Below are positions 1 to 8,292 of a DNA stretch of 64,000 nucleotides, in pieces (the stretch's first letter is position 1; every line of letters starts with the position of its first letter). The stretch covers positions 434,001 to 498,000 of the forward strand of contig NZ_JAQNDL010000001.1 of the NCBI RefSeq assembly GCF_028368995.1, read 5' to 3'. Position numbers and translations under genes: made by a program. The stretch is from Nannocystis bainbridge (GTDB lineage: Bacteria > Myxococcota_A > Polyangia > Nannocystales > Nannocystaceae). The notes beneath the pieces were generated by a model. It saw only the letters and a program-made list of their open reading frames with translations. It ran no database searches and was not told the origin of the DNA.

Positions 1-601
1 CCGCACCCTCGCCACCGGTGACCCGCACAGCGGCGTGATCGACGTGCGCAGCCTCGACGAGAGCGTCGGCATCGTCACCCTCGAGCTCTCGGCCGCCCCC
101 GTGCGCGACGAGAGCGGCGAGATGTTCGCCGCCGTGGTCGTCTACCTCGACGTCACCGGCCGCAACCGCGCCGAGGCCGAGCGCGCCGCGATCCGCGAGG
201 AGCTGATCCGCACCCAGGCCCAGGCGCTGGCCGAGCGCTCGACCCCGCTGATCCCGCTCGGCGACGACGTCGTCGCCATGCCGATCGTCGGCACCCTCGA
301 CGGCAGCCGCGCCGACCAGATCATCGAGGTCCTCCTCGAGGGCTGCGCCGCCCGCAAGGCCCGCCACGCGATCCTCGACATCACCGGCGTCCCGCACGCC
401 GACACCGCCGTCGCCGGCGCCCTCCTGCGCGCCGCCGCGGCCGTCCGCCTCCTCGGCGTCGAACCGATCCTCACCGGCATCCGCCCCGACGTCGCCCGCA
501 CCCTCGTCGGCCTCGACGTCGACCTGCGCGGCGTCGTCACCCTGCCGACGCTGCAAGAAGGCATCGCCCACGCCGCGCGCAAGGCCCCGCGCCGCCGCTG
601 A
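1..601 (+). CDS. PAS/STAS signalling regulator, 5' end missing
   Basis: The reading frame is open from base 2, so the gene starts before the window. The visible part begins with the tail of a PAS-like sensor domain (ending near TGRNRAEAE), followed by a short coiled linker and a C-terminal STAS domain with the typical AILDITG strand and helix pattern. This order resembles RsbR-type stressosome proteins, which pass signals by protein contact rather than catalysis. The STAS half is clearly paralogous to the one encoded at 25720-26832: both share ILTGI, RTLVGL/QTIVGL and AILD(I/L)TGV. In the RsbR family a Thr or Ser after the AILD strand can be phosphorylated; the Thr of DITGV is a candidate. 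The ligand is unknown. The next gene is convergent. Confidence 0.75.
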   Translation, partial: RTLATGDPHSGVIDVRSLDESVGIVTLELSAAPVRDESGEMFAAVVVYLDVTGRNRAEAERAAIREELIRTQAQALAERSTPLIPLGDDVVAMPIVGTLDGSRADQIIEVLLEGCAARKARHAILDITGVPHADTAVAGALLRAAAAVRLLGVEPILTGIRPDVARTLVGLDVDLRGVVTLPTLQEGIAHAARKAPRRR

Positions 602-670
602 CCGGGCGCCGCGAGCCGTCGCGCGCGGTCGCCATCCCCTCGCTCAGGGCGTACGCGCGACGGATGTCTC

Positions 671-695
671 GGAGGACATGTCTTCCAGGACATGC
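671..695. repeat. GGACATG palindrome element
   Basis: The near-palindrome GGAGGACATGTCTTCC (671-686, one mismatched pair) is followed by a second half copy, AGGACATG. It lies between convergent genes, like four other members of the same family in this window. It could be a bidirectional terminator or a REP-like element. The rest of the 602-832 gap shows nothing recognisable. Confidence 0.55.
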
Positions 696-832
696 GCGAA
701 GAAACGCCGTGAGGTGGCCTCACAGCCCGTTTCACGTGACTCGATGCGATCCGACGGCCGCCTCATCGGCGAGGCAGGTCGAGGGTGACCTCGAGCTGGC
801 GCGCGGCGGAGCGAGCCGTCGCGCGCTCGCTG

Positions 833-1561
833 TCACTCGCAGGTCGACACCGAGAAGCTGCCCGCGAGGTCGATCCCGGCGGCGGCCAGCTGCGGCGAGT
901 TGACGTGGCACAGGCGGGCCTCGATCCCGCTCGCGTCGATCGACACGATCTCGAGCGTCGCGTCGAGCATCGTCGCGCTCCAGTCGCACACCCCGTCGCC
1001 CTGGTCCGCGCCGTACACCGACTCGACCCCGCGCACCTCGGGGCCCGTGAGTTGATGAAGGCCCGGCGACTGGTGGCCCGGCGGGATCCAGATCTTCACC
1101 TCCCATTGCCCGCACTCCAGCCCCTGCTCCGTATCGGCGCACGCGTGCGCCTGCCCGGCGAGGTGGACCTCGAGCGTGCCCTCCTCCGGGCCTTCCCAGC
1201 AGCTCGTCGTCTGCACCGCGCACTCGGGCTCGTCGGGGATGACCACCCGGGCCAGCTTGGCGACCTCGAGCGGCACCGCCTCGCCCTCGCACGGCGTCGG
1301 CTCGAGCGGCGGCGGCTGCTCGGTCTCCTCGCCGGTCTCGGTGACGCTGGCCTCGCTCGGCGAGGACTCGCTCCCGGTGGTCGTGGTCTCCGTGGTGGTC
1401 GTCGTCGCCGTCCCGGTCGGCTCCCCGGAGGTCTCGGTCTCGCCCGCCGAAGTCTCGGTCGCATCGCTCGTGGGCGCGGTGGCGGACTCCTCGGGCACGG
1501 CCTTGAGCTCGCACGCCAGAGTCGCCGCAAACAGCAAACAGGTCACGGTAATCGAACGCAT
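833..1561 (-). CDS. Secreted lipoprotein, unknown function
   Basis: A 242-residue protein. The start is the ATG at 1561, because it places a basic N-terminus and hydrophobic stretch directly before a lipobox (LAATLAC-like, Cys near residue 16); an upstream in-frame ATG at 1681 would bury the signal. After the lipobox comes a Thr/Glu/Ser-rich linker of about 60 residues, then a compact C-terminal region with several cysteines (TTSCWEG, GLECGQWEV, GVCDWSATM, RLCHVNS, final VSTCE) that probably form disulfides outside the cytoplasm. No catalytic motif is recognisable. The linker style matches the other lipoproteins in this window. Confidence 0.8.
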   Translation of the reverse strand: MRSITVTCLLFAATLACELKAVPEESATAPTSDATETSAGETETSGEPTGTATTTTTETTTTGSESSPSEASVTETGEETEQPPPLEPTPCEGEAVPLEVAKLARVVIPDEPECAVQTTSCWEGPEEGTLEVHLAGQAHACADTEQGLECGQWEVKIWIPPGHQSPGLHQLTGPEVRGVESVYGADQGDGVCDWSATMLDATLEIVSIDASGIEARLCHVNSPQLAAAGIDLAGSFSVSTCE

Positions 1562-1910
1562 AGGCGATCGATGTAGCACGGCGATCGCAGCATCACCATG
1601 GGACCCGGCTGTCCTGCGAATGCAGCCGCGCACGACATCGGCGTCGCACCCCGTGTCGGAAGAGCGGCCACCCGCGCGCACCGGACCCGGGCCCTACGAT
1701 CGACGAAAGAAAAAGCATACCGATCGCGCATTGGTGAAACATTCGCCATTCGCATGATCGATGGCGCATGGTTCGTCGACAATCCGGGTGCTGGTGCCCT
1801 CACGACGCCAGGCGCGGCAGGAGCCGGAGATTCTGCAGGCATGCGGCAGGCGGGCGGCACGGGGATATGGCGGACCCGAACCGTTCGGCGTGTTACTTTG
1901 GCCTCGATCT

Positions 1911-2528
1911 ATGACCCGTTTTTTGCTCTGCCACGCCCTGTTCGTCCTGCCCGTGATCGCAGCCTGTGAGAACCAGGACCCGCTCGATTCCCTGTCGCAG
2001 GGCTCGGCCGTCAGCAACGGCCCCGGCGGCGGCCCCAGCGGCGGCCCCAGCGGCGGCCCCGGCAGCGACACGATGCCGGCGACGGACACGGACCCCACTG
2101 GCACGAGCACCGACGCGCCCACGACCACCGACGCGACCACGGGCGACCTCCCGACGGGTGGCGAGACCGGGCCGACCGAACCCGGGACCACCGGCGAAGG
2201 GCTGAGCCACGCTGCCGACATTCAGCCGATCTGGGACGCCAATTGCGTCACGGACTGTCACACGCCGGGTGGCGCCGCGTCGGGGTGGTTCGTCCTCTCC
2301 GGAGATCCCTACGACACGCTCATCAGCCAGGCCTCGTTCGAGATCAACGACATGCAGCTCATCGTCCCCGGCGTCCCGGAGCAGAGCTATCTATGGCACA
2401 AGATCAACGGCACCCACCTCGCAATCGGCGGCAACGGCAACATGATGCCGCCGCCGCCCGCGCCCGCGCTGTCGCAGGCGGCGATCGACACCATCGGTCA
2501 GTGGATCCTCGAGGGCTGCTCGCTGTGA
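1911..2528 (+). CDS. Lipoprotein with cytochrome c-like (CxxxCH) domain
   Basis: A 205-residue protein. The ATG at 1911 is chosen because it gives a short signal peptide ending in a lipobox (VIAAC, Cys near residue 19). A Gly/Pro/Ser and then Thr/Asp-rich linker follows. The C-terminal 90 residues resemble the planctomycete-type cytochrome c domain: the segment HAADIQPIW, then CVTDCH, then SYLWHKI, MMPPP and a final helix ending WILEGC. The haem motif is CxxxCH, one residue longer than CxxCH. Such domains bind c-type haem or are degenerate relatives; haem binding here is inferred. The domain would lie outside the inner membrane. Confidence 0.75.
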   Translation: MTRFLLCHALFVLPVIAACENQDPLDSLSQGSAVSNGPGGGPSGGPSGGPGSDTMPATDTDPTGTSTDAPTTTDATTGDLPTGGETGPTEPGTTGEGLSHAADIQPIWDANCVTDCHTPGGAASGWFVLSGDPYDTLISQASFEINDMQLIVPGVPEQSYLWHKINGTHLAIGGNGNMMPPPPAPALSQAAIDTIGQWILEGCSL

Positions 2529-2646
2529 AGCGACGCCCGACAGCGCGCGCTGTCCTCGAACCATGAGAGCCCGGGCGGTCGGACGCGGCGATCCCGCTGC
2601 ACGGGCACCTTTACGTGCCCCGGGCGGCGCGCGAAGCTCGGGCCGC

Positions 2647-3417
2647 ATGCGCGTCTCCACCGTCGACCTCGAAACCGCCGCGGGCACTGACCACACCCAA
2701 CTCGTCACACCCGACGGCGCCGGGCCCTGGCCCGCGATCATCCTCTGCACGGACGCCGGCGGCCAGCGCCCGGCCATGCTCGAGATCGCCGGGCGGCTCG
2801 CCGACCTCGGCTACCTGGTCGCCATCCCCGACCTCTATTTCCGCGTGGGCCAGCTTCAGGACCTGCTGCCCGAGGGCGAGAAAGATCGGCCGATCATCAC
2901 GGCGATCTTCGGCGACGCGGCTGTGCGCCAGCGGTGGTTTCAGCGCTTCTACCTGTCCGCCACCGCCGACGAGACCGTGCGCATCGGCGTCGGCGCGGTG
3001 CTCGACCACCTCGCCGCCCGGCCCGACGTGACCGGCAAGGTCGGCACCACCGGCTATTGCATGGGCGGCAACATCTCCCTGCGGATCGCCACGATCTTCG
3101 GCGACCGGATCGCCGCGACGGCCTCGTTCCACGGCGGCGGCCTCGCCACCGCGGCGCCCGACAGCCCGCACCTGCGCGCCGCGGCCGTGCGCTCGCGCGT
3201 CTACGTCGCGGGCGCGATCGAGGACGCAACCTTCACCGACGAGGCCCGGAGCACCCTCGAGGCCGCCCTCACCGAGGCCGGCGTCGAGCACACGATCGAG
3301 GTCTACCCGGGCCGGCACGGCTTCGCCGTGACCGACAACCCGACGTACGACGCGGCCTGCGAGGCGCGGCATTTCGCCGCCCTCGAGGCCCTCTTCGCCG
3401 CGACCCTGCGCGCGTAG
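2647..3417 (+). CDS. Dienelactone hydrolase family protein
   Basis: A 256-residue alpha/beta hydrolase. The nucleophile elbow is GYCMGG with Cys138, and the expected acid and base are Asp193 and His224 (GRHGF), the Cys-Asp-His triad of carboxymethylenebutenolidases. The start at 2647 is preferred over an in-frame ATG at 2563, since the family fold begins just after residue 1. Family members hydrolyse dienelactone in chlorocatechol breakdown, but many act on other esters or lactones, and no catechol pathway genes are nearby. Probably cytoplasmic because no signal peptide is visible. Confidence 0.85.
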   Translation: MRVSTVDLETAAGTDHTQLVTPDGAGPWPAIILCTDAGGQRPAMLEIAGRLADLGYLVAIPDLYFRVGQLQDLLPEGEKDRPIITAIFGDAAVRQRWFQRFYLSATADETVRIGVGAVLDHLAARPDVTGKVGTTGYCMGGNISLRIATIFGDRIAATASFHGGGLATAAPDSPHLRAAAVRSRVYVAGAIEDATFTDEARSTLEAALTEAGVEHTIEVYPGRHGFAVTDNPTYDAACEARHFAALEALFAATLRA

Positions 3418-3665
3418 ACAGCGGTGCAGCGACCCGCGTCTCGCAGCATTGCGAGGCGCGGCGCCGTTCGATGCACCGCGATGCACTCCACCGATTCTCG
3501 GCTCGCGCGAAAATCGACTGCGGCTTCACGACCTCGGCGTCCGCACACGCGCTGAGGGATTCGCCGACACACGCTCTCCGGCCCACCGACGCGCGCGGAG
3601 CGACGAATGGCGCCGCCGGACGTCCACGGGCGACAGCGCCGGCGTTTTGTGGTCCATTCATGTCC

Positions 3666-5315
3666 ATGCGACGTACAGCATGGCTTTGGGGCGCACCGGT
3701 ATTCTGCATGCTCGCCTGCACCGGCGGCGGCGGCGACACCGACACCACCGGTGGCACTGGTTCCCCCGGGACGATGCCCGGCGCGACCGAGGGCGGCACC
3801 CCGGGCACCACCACCGACGACCCGCCGACCACGGGCGGCCCGACCGCGCCGACCGGCACCGACGGCACCACCGCCGCGAGCGACACCACGCCCCCGGCCA
3901 CCACCACCGACGGCACCACCGGCGATCCGCCCGACCCGAACGAGCTCGGCGGCTTCTTCCGCCGCGGCATCAACATCGGCGTGCGCAACCCCAACTTCCC
4001 CGATCCGGACGGCGCCTGGCTCGCGGGACAGGTCGGCTGCAACAGCATCCGCGTCTCGCTGCCCGAGCGGCACCTCGTCACCTGGGGTTACGACATCGAG
4101 GTCTCCGACGTCGACGCCTACGCCGGCATGGGCCTCGATCGTCACATCGCCTTCTTGACCTCGCCGATCGCCGAGCACTCCTCGGCGCCGGACGGCACCC
4201 CGGAGTGGGAGCTCGCGCATTACATCCCGGCCAACCTCTACGAGCCGGCGATCGTCGATGGCGCCATCAACCCGGACAACTACTGGGCCGAATACGTGTA
4301 CAAGACCGTCAGCACGTACAAGGACCACGTCGATATGTGGGAGATCTGGAACGAGCCCGACTGGGTCGCCGACTGGAATTATACCGAGACGTGGGACACC
4401 GATCCGCCGACCAAGGAGCAATTGGTGCGCTTCGGCGGCTCGATCTTCGACTACGTGCGCATGCTACGGGTCAGCAAAGAGGCCGCCCTGCTCGCCGATC
4501 CCGACGCCAAGATCGCCCTCGGCGGCATCGGCTACCCCAACTTCCTCGACGCCCTGCTGCGCTACACCGACAACCCCGACGGCGGCGCCGTCACGGGCGA
4601 GTTCCCCGAGACCGGCGCGGCCTACTTCGACGTCCTCAACTACCATTATTACCCGCTGTGGACCCCCGGCAATTCCGACGCCGGCGCCGACGGTTTCTTC
4701 GCCACGCGCGACGCCTTCGCCGCCAAGATGGCGGCCGCCGGCGTGCCCGAGCGGCCCTACAACGTCACCGAGGTCGGCGCGCCCAAGACCGCCCTGAACG
4801 GCCAGCCCGGCGGCCTCGAGTACGCGCGCAACTTCTACGTCAAGGTGTTCGCGCGCGCCCAGGCCGAGAAGTTCGTCGGCGCCGACTGGTTCATCCTCAG
4901 CGACGGCGACCCGGGCGAGTCGTTCGGCGAGATGGGCCTCTATCAGGACATCAAGGATCTCGGCAAAAAGGAAGACGCGACGCCCTCGGTCACCGGCGTC
5001 GCCGCGAAGACGCTCAACACCCTGCTCGCCGACTCGCGCGCCGACCCGGTCGCCGCCGCCGCCCTGGCCGCGCCCGCCGACGTGCGCGCCTACGCGTTCC
5101 GCCTGCCCGACGACCGCCAGGCGATCGTCGCCTGGGCCTACGCGCCCGGCACCGACGAATCGGCGCAGGCCCAATTCGACCTGCCGACCGACAAGAGCTT
5201 CGACGTGCACGCCTGGGACTTCAGCCAGACCGGCACCGCCACCCCGGTGAGCCCGGAAGGCGGCCTCCTCGGCCTCGACCTCACCGCCTCGCCGATCATC
5301 CTCGTCGAGCAGTGA
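3666..5315 (+). CDS. Lipoprotein glycoside hydrolase-like (clan GH-A barrel)
   Basis: A 549-residue protein. The start is ATG 3666 (ATG 3660 two codons earlier is equally possible). The signal peptide ends in CMLAC with Cys18, followed by a Thr/Gly/Pro-rich linker of about 75 residues. The rest looks like a (beta/alpha)8 glycosidase: the opening FFRRGINIG strand, WEIWNEPDW with the Asn-Glu-Pro acid/base motif at Glu230, and [10 protein letters not shown] with candidate nucleophile Glu369 about 139 residues later, the clan GH-A arrangement. A small C-terminal beta region follows. The exact GH family and substrate cannot be told by eye. It would be anchored to a membrane outside the cytoplasm. 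Confidence 0.75.
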   Translation: MRRTAWLWGAPVFCMLACTGGGGDTDTTGGTGSPGTMPGATEGGTPGTTTDDPPTTGGPTAPTGTDGTTAASDTTPPATTTDGTTGDPPDPNELGGFFRRGINIGVRNPNFPDPDGAWLAGQVGCNSIRVSLPERHLVTWGYDIEVSDVDAYAGMGLDRHIAFLTSPIAEHSSAPDGTPEWELAHYIPANLYEPAIVDGAINPDNYWAEYVYKTVSTYKDHVDMWEIWNEPDWVADWNYTETWDTDPPTKEQLVRFGGSIFDYVRMLRVSKEAALLADPDAKIALGGIGYPNFLDALLRYTDNPDGGAVTGEFPETGAAYFDVLNYHYYPLWTPGNSDAGADGFFATRDAFAAKMAAAGVPERPYNVTEVGAPKTALNGQPGGLEYARNFYVKVFARAQAEKFVGADWFILSDGDPGESFGEMGLYQDIKDLGKKEDATPSVTGVAAKTLNTLLADSRADPVAAAALAAPADVRAYAFRLPDDRQAIVAWAYAPGTDESAQAQFDLPTDKSFDVHAWDFSQTGTATPVSPEGGLLGLDLTASPIILVEQ

Positions 5316-5335
5316 GCCTCGGCCGCGCGGCATGG

Positions 5336-5371
5336 CCTTCAAGACATGTACTTTTGTACATTTTCTGAAGG
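5336..5371 (+). terminator. Terminator-like hairpin of the ACATG repeat family
   Basis: An imperfect 36-bp inverted repeat starts 20 bases after the glycosidase stop. The core is ATGTAC-TTTT-GTACAT, flanked by CCTTC and GAAGG, and the GTACAT arm runs into TTTTCT. It is strikingly AT-rich for this genome. Two further half-copies (GGACATG at 5371 and CCATGTC near 5386) follow. Position and structure fit an intrinsic terminator, and it also belongs to the dispersed palindrome family. Confidence 0.5.
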
Positions 5372-5531
5372 ACATGCCTCGACGGCCATGTCGTCGCTGA
5401 AGCTCACCGGCCTCGCCCACCTCTCACAGCCCATCCCCCGCGGTTCCGATATCCTTGCGCGAGCGGGCTCGGCCGCGCGGCTTTGCCTCGTTTGATAATC
5501 GTGGTAGTGGGCCGATGAAGCCCCCTTCCCC

Positions 5532-6191
5532 ATGCCCGACCTGACGCTGCACGCCCATCCTTTGTCTTCCTATTGCTGGAAGGTCCTGATCGCCCTCTAC
5601 GAGGCCGGGACCGCGTTCACCTTCCAGCACCTCGATCTCGCCGACCCGTCCGCGCGGGCCGAGTTTTACGCCCTGTGGCCGATCGGCAAGATGCCTGTGC
5701 TCGTCGACGCCACGGCGGGGCGGACCGTCGCCGAGACCAGCGTCATCATCGAGTACCTCGAGCGCTACGCCCCGGCCGCGCGCCGCATGCTGCCCACCGA
5801 GCCCGAGGAGGCGCTCACGGCTCGCTTCTGGGACCGCTTCTGCGACCTCTACCTCTCGACGCCGATGCAGAAGGTCGTCGGCGACCGCATCCGCCCGGAG
5901 GGCAGCCGCGATCCGTTCGGCGTCGACGAGGCGCGGCGCACTCTGGACGCCGCGTTCGGCGTGCTCGAGGCCCACATGCAGGGGCGCGAGTGGGCGGCCG
6001 GTTCGTCGTTCGGCCTGGCCGACTGCGCCGCCTCGCCGGCCCTCTTCTACGCCGACCAGATCGCATCGCTGCGCGAGCGCCCGGTCCTCGCCGCCTACCT
6101 CGCGCGGCTCGCAGCGCGCCCGTCGTTCGCGCGCGTGCTCGACGAGGCCGGGCCGTGGATGCACAACTTCCCGCGCGAGAACCGGCCCTGA
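5532..6191 (+). CDS. Glutathione S-transferase family protein
   Basis: A 219-residue protein of normal GST length. The N-terminal thioredoxin-like half has the SSYCWKV motif (Ser12 to Cys15), where the catalytic Ser or Cys normally lies. The cis-proline strand reads GKMPVLVD, and AETSVIIEYLE supplies the Glu-Ser pair that holds the glutathione gamma-glutamyl end. The C-terminal half is the usual all-helical domain, with the FGLADC N-capping region. It probably conjugates or reduces electrophiles using glutathione. It faces a convergent flavoprotein gene across a long palindrome. Confidence 0.85.
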   Translation: MPDLTLHAHPLSSYCWKVLIALYEAGTAFTFQHLDLADPSARAEFYALWPIGKMPVLVDATAGRTVAETSVIIEYLERYAPAARRMLPTEPEEALTARFWDRFCDLYLSTPMQKVVGDRIRPEGSRDPFGVDEARRTLDAAFGVLEAHMQGREWAAGSSFGLADCAASPALFYADQIASLRERPVLAAYLARLAARPSFARVLDEAGPWMHNFPRENRP

Positions 6192-6288
6192 GCCTCGGGC
6201 CGGCCGCGACGCGAGGCCGACGCGGATGGCGCCGGAAGTGAAGCCGCGCCAATCCATGGGCGCGCCGGCTCGAGGCGTGCGCGCGGAA

Positions 6289-6335
6289 TGTCCGAAGGGA
6301 CATGTCCGAAAGTTTCGGACATGTCCCCTCGGACA
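6289..6335. repeat. 47-bp near-perfect palindrome between convergent genes
   Basis: Two 23-base arms pair with one mismatch around a single central G. The left arm begins TGTCCGAAGGGACATG and the right arm ends CATGTCCCCTCGGACA. It contains two exact GGACATGTCC cores (6298-6307 and 6317-6326). It lies between the stops of the GST gene (+) and the flavoprotein gene (-). It may act as a bidirectional transcription stop, and it is the most complete member of the dispersed palindrome family. Confidence 0.8.
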
Positions 6336-6353
6336 CACGCCGGCGCGGCCCGG

Positions 6354-7997
6354 TCAGGCCGCCGGGTCGGGGCGCAGCCGCTCGAGGTACTTCAGGTCGA
6401 AGTCGAACCAGCGGTTCATCGGCCACTTCGCCTCGGTCTTGCCCCACTCGATCATCTGCCTCAGCTTCTCGGGCAGCACGTCGGCGTGGTGGGCGGCAGG
6501 GTCGCCCCACGGGTGGATCGGCGGCAGGGGGGCGCGCCCGAGCACCTCGAACACCAGGGTGGCGGCCTGGTCCGCGTCGATCTCGCCGGCCTCCCAGCGG
6601 TCGAACGTCGCGTCGGTGAAGCGGCGCATGTCCTCCAGCGGATCCTCGCCGGGCGCGGGCTCCAGCGGCAGCGGGTCGGCGTCGAGCTTGGCGAACTCGG
6701 CCTTGTCGCCGGTCTCGAGGTACTTGAGACAGACCCGGAACATGCGCAGGTCGCCGAACAGGATGTTGACGAGCCACACCCGCAGGAACGCGTTCCAGGT
6801 CTCGAAATTGGCGAACGAGCGGAACGAGTTGTGGACCATGCGGTCGTTGTCGAGCAGCATCGCGTCCTGCAGCCGCTTCGGGTACTCGAAGCGCTCCACC
6901 GCGAAATCGTCGTCCTTCAGGGCCTGGATCAGCCGCGGCGCGAACGCGTGGATCGTCTCGAACGTGTTGATCATGCCGCGCGAGTACAGGGCGTCGATGA
7001 AGCCGTGGGCGTGCGACATCAGGAAGAACCGCTTGCCGACGCTGTCGGTCGCGGTGAACTGCAGGCGGCTGGTGCCGACCCACGGCCGCGTGATCTCGGC
7101 GCCCTGCAGGTGGCGGACGATGCTGGGGTAGCGATTGACGACGTCCCAGAACTCCTGCTCCGGCGTGATATCGGTGCGCTGCGGGTATTTGCGCATGTCG
7201 AGGGTCAGGCCGACGCTCGTCAGGTCGCTCTCCGAGCCGGGCACGTTGTCGAAGCGGATCACCCAGAACCACCCGCCGTCGATCACGTGGTGCAGCGTGC
7301 CCTCGTAGTAGCCGCGCGACAGGCCGGGCCGCTCGTGCGGGGCGATGGTGTCGTCGTAGCGCTGGAAACCGCGCATGTGGGTGAAGATCGTGCGCGACTG
7401 GGTGCGCAGCGGCGGCACCTCCGGGCGCAGGCCCAGCTTCTCGGCCACCAGCGACTTGTGGCCGGTGGCGTCGACCAGGTAGCGGGCGTGGAACTCCTCG
7501 CCGGAGGCGGCCCGCAGGACCACGCCGTCGTCCTCGAGCGAGAAGTCGACCACGTCGGTGCGGTCGCGGTAGGTCGCGCCGTAGCGAACCGCCGCCTTCA
7601 CCACGTAGTGATCGATGTCGGCGCGGAACAGGTGGCTCTCGGACGCCAGCGGCGTCGGCGGCGGGACCAACAGGTGCCCCTTGTTCGGGTCCTGCCACTG
7701 GCCCTCGTCGTGGTAGAGGAACCCGAAGGTCTTCTTCACGCCGCAGTTGCGGGTCACGTGCCGCAAGATCTTCTGCGTGCAGCTCAGGTTTTGGATCTCC
7801 GGCACGTCGAACCGCTCGCCGAGGATCCACAGCAGCATCGAGCTCTGCGGCTGCATCGCCTCGCCGACGGCGAAGCGCGGGTGTGTGCCCTTCTCGAGCA
7901 GCAGCACGCGGAACCCCTGGCGGCCGAGGATCGCGGCCAGCACGGCGCCCGCGATCCCCGAGCCGAGAATCGCTACATCGTATTTTTCGTGATTCAC
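6354..7997 (-). CDS. FAD-dependent halogenase-like oxidoreductase
   Basis: A 547-residue flavoprotein. The start is a GTG at 7997, with a GGAG ribosome site 8 bases upstream. Residues 7-35 form the FAD-binding Rossmann motif (GSGIAG, Glu at the end of strand 2), and YLVDATGH near 174-180 is the second FAD contact. Residues 243-248 read WFWVIR, matching the WxWxI part of the flavin halogenase signature but with Arg in place of the final Pro. Lys88/Lys89 before FGF may correspond to the halogenase active-site lysine, a by-eye alignment. It could be a halogenase for a small phenolic or lipid substrate, or a related monooxygenase. No partner flavin reductase lies nearby. The gap 7998-8292 holds no convincing gene. 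Confidence 0.7.
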   Translation of the reverse strand: MNHEKYDVAILGSGIAGAVLAAILGRQGFRVLLLEKGTHPRFAVGEAMQPQSSMLLWILGERFDVPEIQNLSCTQKILRHVTRNCGVKKTFGFLYHDEGQWQDPNKGHLLVPPPTPLASESHLFRADIDHYVVKAAVRYGATYRDRTDVVDFSLEDDGVVLRAASGEEFHARYLVDATGHKSLVAEKLGLRPEVPPLRTQSRTIFTHMRGFQRYDDTIAPHERPGLSRGYYEGTLHHVIDGGWFWVIRFDNVPGSESDLTSVGLTLDMRKYPQRTDITPEQEFWDVVNRYPSIVRHLQGAEITRPWVGTSRLQFTATDSVGKRFFLMSHAHGFIDALYSRGMINTFETIHAFAPRLIQALKDDDFAVERFEYPKRLQDAMLLDNDRMVHNSFRSFANFETWNAFLRVWLVNILFGDLRMFRVCLKYLETGDKAEFAKLDADPLPLEPAPGEDPLEDMRRFTDATFDRWEAGEIDADQAATLVFEVLGRAPLPPIHPWGDPAAHHADVLPEKLRQMIEWGKTEAKWPMNRWFDFDLKYLERLRPDPAA

Positions 7998-8292
7998 GAG
8001 ATTCTCTCCAAGGTGCGCGAATCAGCGAATCGTGGCATCGGCTCGTCTCCGCGCTCGAATCGCCTCATCGGGTCATGTCGAACGCGAAATCTTCGTGGAG
8101 CCGACGCGCCCCGTCAATGCCACGCGGCCTCGGCGCGAGCGGGCGATTCGGCGACATCGCCGAAATCTCGGAGCCGCCCGCCGGGCATCGTCCGATGGCC
8201 GTCGCACCCACATCGGAGGCGAAGGGGGCTTCCGCGTTCGTCGCGGGTTTCGACACTCTTCGCATTCGCCGCGCCGGCCCGGCGCCGGTGAA

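Noticed and set aside
8065..8265. A 66-codon minus-strand frame between the LRR and flavoprotein genes.
   Set aside because: No domain, no ribosome site and a composition like random frame in GC-rich DNA.
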